DNA of 64,000 nucleotides from Patulibacter sp. SYSU D01012 (GTDB lineage Bacteria; Actinomycetota; Thermoleophilia; Solirubrobacterales; Solirubrobacteraceae), in assembly GCF_017916475.1 (NCBI RefSeq), contig NZ_JAFMTB010000002.1, forward strand, positions 558,001-622,000, in the 5' to 3' direction. Within the stretch, counting starts at the first letter, position 1; each line of letters begins with the position of its first letter. The position numbers were made by a program, and so were the translations under genes. Under the pieces are notes generated by a model. It ran no database searches. It was not told where the DNA came from and was given only the letters and a program-made list of their open reading frames with translations. Below are positions 50,546-59,007 of this stretch, one piece after another.

Positions 50546-51643
50546 TCAGCAGAGTCCCGCTTCACGCATCCGCTCAAGCCTCCAGCGGAGAATGCCAGGG
50601 CGCCCCGCCGAGTACTTCTCCCACGTGCCTTCTACGCCCTCTTCAGCCTGCTCGACGTACGCCTCCTCGAATTGCCACAACAGGATGTCGTCAAGACGCC
50701 GTAGAGCGCTGCGCTCGCGCTGACCGGCAGCCGCAAACACGTCGTGGAGAGCCTCAATGGGCGCCCGCGAAAGCAGCTCCTCGATCGCTGCGGGACCGTC
50801 CATACCCATGCCCACGGCTGCCCTAGCGATCCACTCGAGGGACGCGGAGGTCGCAGGCCGCGTCCCCGGAAACGACCGTTGCAACAGTGCCGGGAGCGCG
50901 CTACTGATCTCGAACAGCGCGTCTTGAGTTGCCTGCGCGAAGGGGCCCGAGAGCTCCGGCGCCGGTGGATCAACCGGCGGCGCAGCAACCTGCGCCGCGT
51001 CGATACTCGAGACGAGACGAGCGAGGATCATGTCCGCGGTCTCGAGCAGCGCCGCTGCGCGATCAAGGTCCCGAGACACCTCTGGGTCAAGGCGGTCGTG
51101 GGCCTTGTATCTGACGTCATGCTCGATCTCGGCCCAAGCGTGCTGAGCGTGCGTTCGAATTTGGATCTCGAGCCGCTCGATCCGACCCAGGTCGTGATCC
51201 GGGCAGACTTGCGGGATGTCAACGGGCCGAATCAGTAGATGGACTCCCCCGTATCCGAACGAACGTCGCTCGGGGTGGACCGCCGACTTGTTCTGACGCT
51301 CTTCGACGGTCAGGCGGGGGTCGGCCTGCAAGAGGTCCGCGACCCGCCCGATCTGGCCCTCGTGCAGCACTCTCACGCGCAGCGCCACCTGGTCGTGGAC
51401 CGAACCCAGCGGACGGATGTACTTCGCATTCCCATCGGCGCCCGTAGCGGCCGCTTTCCTGGCAAAGGACTCGGGCGCCTTCACACGCGCCGACACAGAG
51501 AACTGCTCGCGATCCAGGTCCTGCGAGATCACCTCGTTCACGATCGTCTCGACGGCGTCGCGAAGGCCCGCGAGAAACGTCTGGTACTCGCCGCGCTCAT
51601 AGGCACGACGCGCGTCGGTCAGGTTGGACTGCTCGGACATCAT
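50546..51643 (-). CDS. RelA/SpoT-domain protein (possible alarmone synthetase)
   Basis: A 365-residue protein. Its N-terminal half is a (p)ppGpp-synthetase fold: FSVSARVKAPESFARKAA, SVHDQVALRVRVLHEGQIGR, RSFGYGGVHLLIRPVDIP and RLEIQIRTHAQHAWAEIEHD, with the family E-I-Q-I-R-T and H-A-W-A-E-I-E-H-D motifs. It lacks the HD hydrolase, TGS and ACT domains of full-length Rel. The C-terminal 150 residues are an unrecognised helical domain ending LERMREAGLC. Small synthetases of this type make alarmones, and some are toxins or phage-defence effectors. Base composition is clearly less G+C-rich than neighbours, suggesting acquisition. The start may be ATG 51643 or 51640. Confidence 0.85.
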   Translation of the reverse strand: MMSEQSNLTDARRAYERGEYQTFLAGLRDAVETIVNEVISQDLDREQFSVSARVKAPESFARKAAATGADGNAKYIRPLGSVHDQVALRVRVLHEGQIGRVADLLQADPRLTVEERQNKSAVHPERRSFGYGGVHLLIRPVDIPQVCPDHDLGRIERLEIQIRTHAQHAWAEIEHDVRYKAHDRLDPEVSRDLDRAAALLETADMILARLVSSIDAAQVAAPPVDPPAPELSGPFAQATQDALFEISSALPALLQRSFPGTRPATSASLEWIARAAVGMGMDGPAAIEELLSRAPIEALHDVFAAAGQRERSALRRLDDILLWQFEEAYVEQAEEGVEGTWEKYSAGRPGILRWRLERMREAGLC

Positions 51644-51753
51644 TGGGACGGGGCCTTTTTCGAACAAACACGCATACCCCTGTCTTCGTCCCAACGGCCC
51701 ATGCCCTTTAGGGCGGTGTCCGCATCCGCGCCCCCGCCTGCGAGGATCGCCCC

Positions 51754-52500
51754 ATGTTCGACCACGTCACCCTGCGCGCGTCCGACCTGGGCGCGTCGGA
51801 GCGCTTCTACGTCACGGTCCTCGGCGCGATCGGGCTCGGGCTGCCGAAGGCGAGCGAGTGGTACGTCGAGTGGAACGACTTCGGCGTCGCACCCGCGACC
51901 GACGAGCGCCCGGTCACGCGCAACCTGCACGTCGCGTTCGCGGTGCCGTCGCGGCAGCACGTGGACGACTTCTGGAAGGCCGGCGTCGAGGCCGGGTACG
52001 CGTCCGACGGCGAGCCGGGCGAGCGGCCCGAGTACTCCCCCAGCTACTACGGTGCGTTCCTGCGCGATCCCGACGGGAACAGCGTCGAGGCGGTGCACCG
52101 CGACGGGCAGCGCACCGACGGCAACGTCGACCACGTGTGGATGCGGACGGCCGACTTCGGCGAGGCCCGGCGGTTCTGGACGACGATCGCCGCGTCCGCC
52201 GGCCTCCGGGTGGACGAGGACAGCGACCGGCTGCTGACCCTCGTGCGCACCGGTGGCCACGGCGGCGACCTGGGCATCCTGCCCGGCGACACGCCGACGA
52301 CGGGTGCGCACATCGCCTTTGGCACGACGGACGACGCGGACGTGCAGGCGTTCCACGCCGCCGGGGTCGGCGCCGGCTTCCGCGACGAGGGCGGCCCGGG
52401 CGAGCGCCCGATCTATCACCCCGGCTACTACGGCGCCTTCGTGCTGGACCCCGACGGCAACAACATCGAGGTCGTCAACCACCACCGCGACGAGGGCTGA
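51754..52500 (+). CDS. Two-domain VOC/glyoxalase-family protein
   Basis: A 248-residue protein with two VOC modules. The first begins MFDHVTLRASDLGASERFYV and ends YYGAFLRDPDGNSVEAVHRD; the second begins VDHVWMRTADFGEARRFWTT and ends YYGAFVLDPDGNNIEVVNHH. Metal-binding His/Glu positions are present at domain starts and ends. These proteins include dioxygenases, isomerases and drug-binding proteins; the substrate is unknown. ATG 51754 is the natural start. Confidence 0.85.
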   Translation: MFDHVTLRASDLGASERFYVTVLGAIGLGLPKASEWYVEWNDFGVAPATDERPVTRNLHVAFAVPSRQHVDDFWKAGVEAGYASDGEPGERPEYSPSYYGAFLRDPDGNSVEAVHRDGQRTDGNVDHVWMRTADFGEARRFWTTIAASAGLRVDEDSDRLLTLVRTGGHGGDLGILPGDTPTTGAHIAFGTTDDADVQAFHAAGVGAGFRDEGGPGERPIYHPGYYGAFVLDPDGNNIEVVNHHRDEG

Positions 52501-52536
52501 GGCGCGGCCACCCCTCACCAGCCCGCCTCCTCCCCC

Positions 52537-52941
52537 GTGCGCCTGGTCCTCAACGTCCTGTGGCTCGTGCTGTCCGGCTTCTGGATGGCGCTCGGGTACG
52601 TCCTGGCCGGGCTGGTGCTGCTGCTGCCGATCGTCACGATCCCGTTCAGCCTGGCCGCGTTCCGCATCGCCGGCTTCTGCCTGTGGCCCTTCGGACGCAC
52701 GCTCGTGCCCCATCGCGGATCCGGCGCCCTCGCGGGGATCGGCAACGTCATCTGGATCGTCTTCGCCGGCTGGTGGCTGGCGCTGGGTCACCTGCTGACC
52801 GGCGCGGCGCTGTGCCTGACGGTCGTCGGCATCCCGTTCGGGATCGCCAACTTCAAGCTCATCCCCGTCAGCCTCGTGCCCCTCGGCAGCCGGGTCGTGC
52901 CGCTCGGCTCGCCCGAGGCGCAGGCGGGCGTCGCGGTCTAG
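52537..52941 (+). CDS. YccF-family membrane protein
   Basis: A 134-residue membrane protein built from two YccF repeats: LNVLWLVLSGFWMALGYVLA with PIVTIPFSLAAFRIAGFCLW, and GNVIWIVFAGWWLALGHLLT with TVVGIPFGIANFKLIPVSLV. Each repeat ends in the I-P-F-[GS]-x-A motif. Its function is unknown, though the family is widespread. The GTG at 52537 gives the family N-terminus. Confidence 0.88.
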   Translation: MRLVLNVLWLVLSGFWMALGYVLAGLVLLLPIVTIPFSLAAFRIAGFCLWPFGRTLVPHRGSGALAGIGNVIWIVFAGWWLALGHLLTGAALCLTVVGIPFGIANFKLIPVSLVPLGSRVVPLGSPEAQAGVAV

Positions 52942-53111
52942 CGGCGCGCGTCGGCCGGCCGCCACCGGTGAGCGGGCGGGTCGAGCCGAGGTGGGCGGGC
53001 CAGAGGGGGCACGGTCCGGAGGGGTGCGGTCCGGCTGGACGGCGGCGGACGGGATGCCCGCACCGAGCATCCCGGTCATCGCGTGACGGCCCGGGTCGGG
53101 AGGCCGGGTGG

Positions 53112-53277
53112 GGGGCGAATCGCGTCGCCGCTCACGGCGTGGGGTCGATCCGCGTCACCGCTCACGGCGTGGGGTCGATCCGCGTCACCGCTCACGGCGT
53201 GGGGTCGATCCGCGTCACCGCTCACGGCGTGAGGTCGACCCGCGTCACCGCTCACGGGGTGGGGTCGATCCGCGTCG
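53112..53277. repeat. Minisatellite A: five 30-bp tandem units
   Basis: The unit CTCACGGCGTGGGGTCGATC plus CGCGTCACCG starts at 53131, 53161, 53191, 53221 and 53251, with a partial unit before. Units are contiguous, with no spacers, and differ by up to three bases. It lies in a 744-bp stretch (52942-53685) with no gene I can support; all frames across it encode only low-complexity Arg/Asp peptides. Confidence 0.9.
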
Positions 53278-53320
53278 AGAAGCGACGCCGATCGACCCCA
53301 CCTGCCGAGCGTCGACGCCG

Positions 53321-53529
53321 ATCGCCCCCGCACCCGCGCCGACCGACCACGCGCCGACGTCAACCGCCCCGGCACCCACGCCGACCGACCACGCGCCGAC
53401 GTCAATCGCCCCCGCACCCGCGCCGACCGACCACGCGCCGACGTCAATCGCCCCCACCCACGTCGGCTGCCCACGCGCCGACGCCGATCGCCCCCCCCAC
53501 CCGTGCCGACCGCCCACGCGGCGACGCCG
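53321..53529. repeat. Minisatellite B: about five 42-bp tandem units
   Basis: Units containing CGCCGACCGACCACGCGCCG begin at 53321, 53363 and 53405; two more degenerate units follow to 53529. The period of 42 is a multiple of three, so frames stay open through it, but the peptides are repetitive and unlike any protein I know. Confidence 0.85.
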
Positions 53530-53685
53530 GTCGCCCGCGCACCGAGGTTCCAGCGGCGTCGGCGCCCCGCCCCGGTCCGCCCCCGCGGTGGCCCCGGCGC
53601 AACGGGTCACCGGGCCGGCGCGTACGGGCGGACGCGGAACCGGGCCGGCGCGACGCCGATCCGCCGCGCCGGCCAGCCGCTGCCC

Positions 53686-54444
53686 TCAGGCCAGCCGCGC
53701 GTCGGCGTAGGCGCCCATCGCCGCGGCCAGGAACGCCACGAGGCCGGGCGCCACCGCCTCCAGCCGCTCCCGGAACTCGGGGTGCTCGGCGTACAGGTCG
53801 GCGAGGCCGCGGTAGCTCTCGCGGTTCGGCGTCCAGAACCGCGCGACGCTGCGGTGGTGCTCGTCGACGACGGCCAGCACCTCCGGCGCGTCCGGGCGGA
53901 CGCCGGCGGCCATCAGGTCCGCCAGGCGGCGGTGGATGCCCTCCCACTCGCGCTGCACCGCGGCGTAGTCGTCCGCCGTCCAGCCCTCCGTGCGCCGCTC
54001 CGCGGTGCGGAAGTGCTCGCGCACCCCGTCCCCGTGGCGCTGCGCCAGCGCGTCCTCCATCTCGGCCCGCCGCGCGGCGAACCCCTCGAACATCTCCTCG
54101 GCCGACATCGCGTCGCCTCCTTCGATCTGGGCGATGGTCCGCGCGACGGTGCGGGCCAGCACGTCGAGCCGCTCGCGCTCGGCGCGCAGCTCGTCCGCGT
54201 GCCGGCGCAGCGCCAGCACGCGGTCGGTCTGGCCGTCGAGCACGGAGGCCACCCGGTCGAGCGGCAGCCCGAGCCGGCGGAGCAGGAGGATCTGCTGCAG
54301 CCGCAGCAGCTCGTCCCATCCGTAATGACGCAGGCCGCCGGTGCCGACGCGGGCGGGCCGCAGCAGGCCGATCGCGTCGTAGTGGCGCAGCGTCCGCGAG
54401 CTCACGCCCGCGATCCGGGCCACCTCGGCCGTCGTCCACTCCAT
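53686..54444 (-). CDS. MerR-family regulator with TipAS ligand-binding domain
   Basis: A 252-residue regulator. The MerR helix-turn-helix is WTTAEVARIAGVSSRTLRHY, then DAIGLLRPARVGTGGLRHYG, followed by a coiled-coil (LRAERERLDVLARTVARTIA). The C-terminal TipAS domain (about 115-250) includes WTADDYAAVQREWEGIHRRL and FWTPNRESYRGLADLYAEHP. Such proteins bind thiopeptide-like or other drugs covalently or tightly, and activate their promoter. A dyad at 54510-54526 suits its own promoter. No drug-efflux gene is adjacent. Confidence 0.93.
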   Translation of the reverse strand: MEWTTAEVARIAGVSSRTLRHYDAIGLLRPARVGTGGLRHYGWDELLRLQQILLLRRLGLPLDRVASVLDGQTDRVLALRRHADELRAERERLDVLARTVARTIAQIEGGDAMSAEEMFEGFAARRAEMEDALAQRHGDGVREHFRTAERRTEGWTADDYAAVQREWEGIHRRLADLMAAGVRPDAPEVLAVVDEHHRSVARFWTPNRESYRGLADLYAEHPEFRERLEAVAPGLVAFLAAAMGAYADARLA

Positions 54445-54509
54445 GCTGCTCGCCCTCCGTCCCGCGGTCCATCGGGCCGGCGGATTCCGGCCCGTCGGCG
54501 ACGGTAGGC

Positions 54510-54526
54510 GTTGACGCTACGTCAAC
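54510..54526. promoter_or_regulatory. MerR-type operator dyad upstream of the TipAS regulator
   Basis: GTTGACG-CTA-CGTCAAC is a perfect 7-bp inverted repeat that contains a -35-like TTGACG in both directions, 66 bp from the MerR start. MerR regulators bind such dyads in the promoter spacer. Confidence 0.65.
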
Positions 54527-54547
54527 CGCAAGGGCGACCGGGCCCGG

Positions 54548-55417
54548 TCAGCGCGACGCCCGGTCGGGCCGCGGCTCGCGCGCCGCGGCCCCGTCCGCCG
54601 TCAGCGTCGCGAGCAGCGCGAGCGCCTGCGCGTCGGCCGTCCCCGGGGGCGCGTGCATCACGCAGAGCGACGCTCCCTCGGTGCCCGGCACGGCCAGCAC
54701 CTGGTACCGCAGGCGGAAGGTGCCGACCGTCGGGTGCAGGAAGCGCTTCTCGCCCGTCATCGACGCCTGCACGTCGTGGCGGGCCCACAGCTCGCGGAAG
54801 CCCTCGCTCTTCAGCGACAGCTCGCCGACCAGCGCCTGCAGCTCGGGGTCGTCCGTGTCACCACCCACCCAGGCGCGGAACGCGGCGACGGCTTCGCCCA
54901 GGACGTGGTCCAGCTCGTCGCCGTGCAGCTCGCGGATCGCGGGATCCAGGAACAGGCCGCGCAGCAGGTTGACGCCCGGCTCGTAGCACGGGGCCAGCGC
55001 GCGGGCGATGGCGTTCGAGGCCAGGACGTCCAGGTGCCGGCTCTGCACGATCGCGGGGGTGGTGCCCCACGTGTCGACGAGCTCCTGGAGGACGGCAGGG
55101 ACCGGCGCGTCGGCGGCCCGGGACGCACGGCGCACCGGCGGCGCGGGCCGCGCCAGCTCGTACAGGTGCGCGGTCGCGTCGTCGCCCAGGCGCAGGACGC
55201 GGGCAAGCGCGTCGAGCACCTGCTCGGACGGCCGGTGGTCGCGGCCCTGCTCCAGCCGCACGTAGTAGTCGGCGGAGACGCCCGCGAGCATCGCCAGCTC
55301 CTCGCGGCGCAGGCCCGGCACCCGCCGGCGCTCGTCGGTCGGCAGGCCGACGTCGTCGGGCGTCACCTGCTCGCGGCGGGCCCGCAGGAACTCCCCCAGC
55401 CGCTTCGCGCGCTCCAT
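54548..55417 (-). CDS. XRE-family transcriptional regulator with MmyB-like ligand domain
   Basis: A 289-residue regulator. The N-terminal HTH (RLGEFLRARREQVTPDDVGL, then RRREELAMLAGVSADYYVRL with QGRDHRPSEQVLDALARVLR) matches the actinobacterial XRE/MmyB type. The C-terminal half (NLLRGLFLDPAIRELHGDEL, LSLKSEGFRELWARHDVQAS) is the MmyB-like PAS-fold ligand-binding domain. It is divergent from the SDR gene 55521-56384, which is a typical target arrangement for this family. Confidence 0.9.
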   Translation of the reverse strand: MERAKRLGEFLRARREQVTPDDVGLPTDERRRVPGLRREELAMLAGVSADYYVRLEQGRDHRPSEQVLDALARVLRLGDDATAHLYELARPAPPVRRASRAADAPVPAVLQELVDTWGTTPAIVQSRHLDVLASNAIARALAPCYEPGVNLLRGLFLDPAIRELHGDELDHVLGEAVAAFRAWVGGDTDDPELQALVGELSLKSEGFRELWARHDVQASMTGEKRFLHPTVGTFRLRYQVLAVPGTEGASLCVMHAPPGTADAQALALLATLTADGAAAREPRPDRASR

Positions 55418-55520
55418 CTGCACCACGCTAGCGGCCGCGCGCGGCGCGAAGGTGGCCCTGACGTACCCCAGGCACGAGCGGCGTCTGGTGCGATCGGCGT
55501 GGCGGGCGCAGGGTGCAGGC

Positions 55521-56384
55521 ATGGCTTCCACCTGGCTCATCACCGGCACCTCGAGCGGCTTCGGCCGCCACATGACCGAGCAGCTGCTCGCCCGCGGCGA
55601 CCGCGTCGCGGCCACCCTGCGCCGCCCCTCGCGGCTCGACGACCTGCGGGCCCAGCACGCCGACCGGCTGTGGGTCGGCCGCCTGGACGTCACCGACACC
55701 GCGGCCGTCCGCGCGACGGTCGACGCCGCGTGGGCCGCGTTCGGCCGCATCGACGCTGTCGTCTCGAACGCCGGCTACGGCCTGTTCGGCGCCGTCGAGG
55801 AGATGACGGACGAGCAGATCGAGCGGCAGCTCGACACGAACGTCCTGGGCTCGATCCAGATGGTCCGCGCCGCGCTGCCCCACCTGCGGGCGCAGGGCGG
55901 CGGGCGGATCCTGCAGGTCGCCAGCCTCGGCGGCCACCACGCCTTCCCGGGCCTGGCGCTCTACAACGCGACGAAGTTCGCGATGGTCGGGTTCACCGAG
56001 GCGCTGCGCGCCGAGGTCGCGCCCTTCGGCATCGGCGTGACGGTCGTCGAGCCGGGCAGCGCACGCACCGCCTTCGCGGAGGGCTCGGCCGCCTACGCCC
56101 CGGCGATGGAGGCCTACGCCGGCACGCCCGCCGACGCGCTGCGCGAGCAGGTCCGCGCCTTGGACGGCACCACCAGCCCCGGCGATCCGGCCCGCATGGC
56201 CGCCGCGATGATCGCCGCCGCCGACGCCCCCGAGGCCCCGGTGCGGCTGATCCTGGGCAGCGACGCGACGGTGATGATCGAGCGCGCGCTGCGCGAGCGG
56301 CTCGCGCACGTGGAGGAGCAGCGCGAGAGCGCCGCGGCGACCGACGCGGACGGCGCGCGCGGCGGCGAGCCGTCCTGGGCGTAG
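55521..56384 (+). CDS. Short-chain dehydrogenase/reductase
   Basis: A 287-residue oxidoreductase: cofactor loop TGTSSGFGRHMTEQ, NAG in VVSNAGYGLFGAVEE, active-site Ser in ILQVASLGGHHAFPG and catalytic Tyr-xxx-Lys in YNATKFAMVGFTEA. It ends with a charged tail. NADP-dependent reduction or oxidation of a small alcohol or ketone is expected. The divergent XRE/MmyB regulator probably controls it. Confidence 0.9.
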   Translation: MASTWLITGTSSGFGRHMTEQLLARGDRVAATLRRPSRLDDLRAQHADRLWVGRLDVTDTAAVRATVDAAWAAFGRIDAVVSNAGYGLFGAVEEMTDEQIERQLDTNVLGSIQMVRAALPHLRAQGGGRILQVASLGGHHAFPGLALYNATKFAMVGFTEALRAEVAPFGIGVTVVEPGSARTAFAEGSAAYAPAMEAYAGTPADALREQVRALDGTTSPGDPARMAAAMIAAADAPEAPVRLILGSDATVMIERALRERLAHVEEQRESAAATDADGARGGEPSWA

Positions 56385-56400
56385 GGCCGCGGCGAGCGGG

Positions 56401-56680
56401 CGCGGGGTCGTGCTCCGGATCGCCGCGGCTGGGTGTGGGTGATGCGGGACGCGATGCCGCGGCGGGCGGCCGCGGGGTCGTCCTCCGGATTGCCGCGGCC
56501 CGGTGAGGGTGATCCGGAACGTGATGCCGCGGCGGGCGGGGGCCGGGTCGTGCTCCGGATCGCCGCGGCCCGGTGAGGGTGATCCGGAACGTGATGCCGC
56601 GGCGGGCGGGGGCCGGGTCGTGCTCCGGATCGCCGCGGCCCGGTGTGGGTGATCCGGAACGCGATGCCCCCGCCGGCCGC
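56401..56680. repeat. Minisatellite C: four 70-bp tandem units
   Basis: Copies start exactly every 70 bases (56401, 56471, 56541, 56611). The core is GGGTCGTGCTCCGGATCGCC and GGTGATCCGGAACG..GATGCC. Copies 3 and 4 are almost identical; copies 1 and 2 differ at several positions. It fills the 336-bp gap 56385-56720, which holds no supported gene. Confidence 0.9.
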
Positions 56681-56720
56681 CCGCCTCGGGCCACCCGTCC
56701 CGACCCGCGCGCACCCCCCG

Positions 56721-57155
56721 TCAGCGCCCGAGGATCCGGTCCGTCGCCGGGTCGGGATCGCCCCCGTAGTACTGGTCCAGGACGGCGCGGAACACCTCCT
56801 CGTCCGGGGCGGCGCGCAGGAACAGCGTCATGCTCGAGCGCAGCTTCTGCGCGTCGACGCCGCCGAGGACCGCCGCGGCGTCGCCGCCGGGCAGGGCGGT
56901 CAGCGCCCGCGCGGCCTCGCGCAGCCGCGGACCGAGCACGTGGTGCCCCAGGTACGCGCGCGCCTCGTCGAGGGAGCGGATCGCGTAGCGCTGGGCGGTC
57001 GGGCTGCGGCCCAGCCCCGCCACCTGCGGGAAGACGAACCACATCCAGTGGCTCGTCTTGCGGCCGGCGCGCAGCTCGGCCAGGGCCTGCTCGTACGTGC
57101 CGTCGCCCTGGGCGGCGACGAAGCGCTGCAGCTCGTGCGGATCGTCGGGGGTCAT
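56721..57155 (-). CDS. DUF1810 family protein
   Basis: A 144-residue soluble protein: DDPHELQRFVAAQGDGTYEQ, TSHWMWFVFPQVAGLGRSPT and GPRLREAARALTALPGGDAA are the conserved DUF1810 segments, with the W-M-W-F-V-F-P-Q hallmark. The family includes calpastatin-like folds, but its function is unknown. ATG 57155 is the family start. Confidence 0.9.
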   Translation of the reverse strand: MTPDDPHELQRFVAAQGDGTYEQALAELRAGRKTSHWMWFVFPQVAGLGRSPTAQRYAIRSLDEARAYLGHHVLGPRLREAARALTALPGGDAAAVLGGVDAQKLRSSMTLFLRAAPDEEVFRAVLDQYYGGDPDPATDRILGR

Positions 57156-57271
57156 CCTCGGCCCCTACCCGCCGACGGGCTCGCGACGACGGCGAACGAC
57201 CCGTCGCCGCAGGCCGTGAGGCAGCGGCGACCGGCGCCCCGGGGTGGCCTCAGCGCCAGGGTCCCGCGGCC

Positions 57272-57811
57272 TCAGCCGACGGCACCCATCACGTGGGCCC
57301 AGGGCGACGGGGCGTCGACGATCGGCGGACGGTCGGCGTACGCCTGCCGCGGATCGTCCGTCGCGGTCGCGACGCTCGCGCCGTGCCGGGCGGCCACCGG
57401 GTCGACGGGGTAGTGCGTCGGGTGGCTCGGCCGCGCGCCGACCATGAGGATCGCGCAGGGCCCGTCCCCCGCGCCGACGGTGATGTGCGCGGTGCCCGGC
57501 GGGCAGTGCAGGTAGTCCCAGGTGCGCAGCCGGCGCTCCTCGCCCTCGACGATCGCCAGGCACTCGCCCGCCAGCACGAGGAACCCCTCCTGCGCGTCCT
57601 CCAGGTGGTACTTCGCCGAGGGCTCCCCGGGCTGCAGCACGTGCACCCCGATGCCCAGCGTCCGGGACGGTGCCCGCGGGCTCTCCAGCACGCACCACGT
57701 GCCGCCCCCGGGCACCGCCTCCCAGCCGATCTCGTCCAGGTTGAGGATCCACCAGCCGTCGTCCGCCGCCTGGCGGCCGGTCGCCGTCTCCTGGATGCGC
57801 GCCTCGTGCAT
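57272..57811 (-). CDS. Cupin-domain protein
   Basis: A 179-residue protein with a central cupin barrel: VHVLQPGEPSAKYHLEDAQE, then GFLVLAGECLAIVEGEERRL and PPGTAHITVGAGDGPCAIL supply the metal-binding His/Glu of motifs 1 and 2. It begins MHEARIQETATGRQAADDGW. The C-terminal extension reads ARHGASVATATDDPRQAYAD. Substrate or ligand unknown; cupins of this kind bind metals or small sugars. Confidence 0.85.
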   Translation of the reverse strand: MHEARIQETATGRQAADDGWWILNLDEIGWEAVPGGGTWCVLESPRAPSRTLGIGVHVLQPGEPSAKYHLEDAQEGFLVLAGECLAIVEGEERRLRTWDYLHCPPGTAHITVGAGDGPCAILMVGARPSHPTHYPVDPVAARHGASVATATDDPRQAYADRPPIVDAPSPWAHVMGAVG

Positions 57812-57986
57812 GCGGCCACGGTAGCCCCTCCGTCCCGCGGCCACGTGGAGCGCGGTGACGGCGGACACCCTCGACGGGAACAGGTGTGCACTGTAGGCTC
57901 GCGGGCGCCGGCGCCCGTTCCCCTCTCCCGCGGACGCCGGCGTACCCGTCCACGCGCCGTCCCCGGCGCCGACCCAGGAGACCCCC

Positions 57987-58943
57987 ATGCCGATCCGCAC
58001 CCGCGCCGCCGTCCTCGTCGCCACCGTCCTCGCCGTCGTGGCGACCGGGACGGCCGGCGCATCAGCCGCGACCGGTCCCCGGTCCGAGAGCTTCGCCGCC
58101 GCGTTCGCGACCTCGCTGATCGCGCCGGAGCTCGACACGCCGGGCGCGAACGACCCGACGTGCCGCCCGTCCGCGGCCCACCCGCGTCCCGTGGTGCTCG
58201 TCCACGGCACGTGGGAGAACCGCTACGACAACTGGGCGTCGCTGGCCCCGCGGCTGAAGGACGCCGGGTACTGCGTGTTCGCCCTGAACTACGGCGACGA
58301 CGCGAAGAGCCTGGCCGGCCTGGTCCCGGCGATGAAGGGCACGGGCGACATCCGCGACTCGGCCCGCGAGCTCGGCGCCTACGTCGACCGCGTCCGGGCC
58401 TGGACCGGCGCGACCCAGGTCGACCTGGTCGGCCACTCGCAGGGCGGCATCGTCGCGCGGCAGTACCTGCGCTTCGCCGGCGGCGCCACGCCCGCCGACC
58501 CGTCGCGCAACGCGGTCCGCCGCGTGGTGACGATCGGTGCGACCAACCACGGCACGACCCTCTCCGGCATCGCGACGCTCGGCCGCCAGCTGGGCCTGCT
58601 CGGCGCCGCCGAGCCGCTCCTGGGCACCGCGGCGCTCCAGCAGACGACGGACGCGCCGTTCATCGCGGAGCTGAACGCCGGCGGCGACACCGAGCCGGGC
58701 ATCGACTACACCGCGATCGCCACGAAGTACGACGAGGTCACCACGCCGTACCGCTCGACGTTCCTGACCGCCGGGCCGGGCGCGACCGTCCGCAACGTCA
58801 CGATCCAGGACGGCTGCGCGATCGACCTGAGCGACCACCTGAGCATGACCTACGGGCCGCGCATCGCCCGGCTCGTGACCAACGCGCTCGACCCGTCGAC
58901 GGCGCGCACCGTGCCCTGCCTGCCGAAGGCGCCGGTGCTGTAG
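57987..58943 (+). CDS. Secreted lipase/esterase (LipA-like alpha/beta hydrolase)
   Basis: A 318-residue exported hydrolase with signal peptide ending GTAGASA. It has the oxyanion segment VVLVHGTWENRYDNWASLAP, the nucleophile elbow GHSQGG in VDLVGHSQGGIVARQYL, an Asp in YDEVTTPYRS-type context and His in DLSDHLSMTYGP. The order and spacing match the secreted lipases of actinobacteria (lipase class 2/LipA). Four Cys suggest disulfides. It probably hydrolyses triglycerides or esters outside the cell. Confidence 0.9.
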   Translation: MPIRTRAAVLVATVLAVVATGTAGASAATGPRSESFAAAFATSLIAPELDTPGANDPTCRPSAAHPRPVVLVHGTWENRYDNWASLAPRLKDAGYCVFALNYGDDAKSLAGLVPAMKGTGDIRDSARELGAYVDRVRAWTGATQVDLVGHSQGGIVARQYLRFAGGATPADPSRNAVRRVVTIGATNHGTTLSGIATLGRQLGLLGAAEPLLGTAALQQTTDAPFIAELNAGGDTEPGIDYTAIATKYDEVTTPYRSTFLTAGPGATVRNVTIQDGCAIDLSDHLSMTYGPRIARLVTNALDPSTARTVPCLPKAPVL

Positions 58944-58954
58944 CGCCCCGGCTC

Positions 58955-58990
58955 GTCCGTCGCCCCGGCCGCCGGCGCGGGGCGACGGAC
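58955..58990. terminator. Bidirectional terminator hairpin
   Basis: A 12-bp perfect stem GTCCGTCGCCCC/GGGGCGACGGAC with a 12-base loop, between converging lipase and acetyltransferase genes. Confidence 0.65.
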
Positions 58991-59007
58991 CGGCGGGGTG
59001 CCGGCCC

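Noticed and set aside
53131-53277. Possible CRISPR array (30-bp repeats)
   Set aside because: The units are directly contiguous with no spacers, they are not palindromic, and no cas genes are near. It is a minisatellite.
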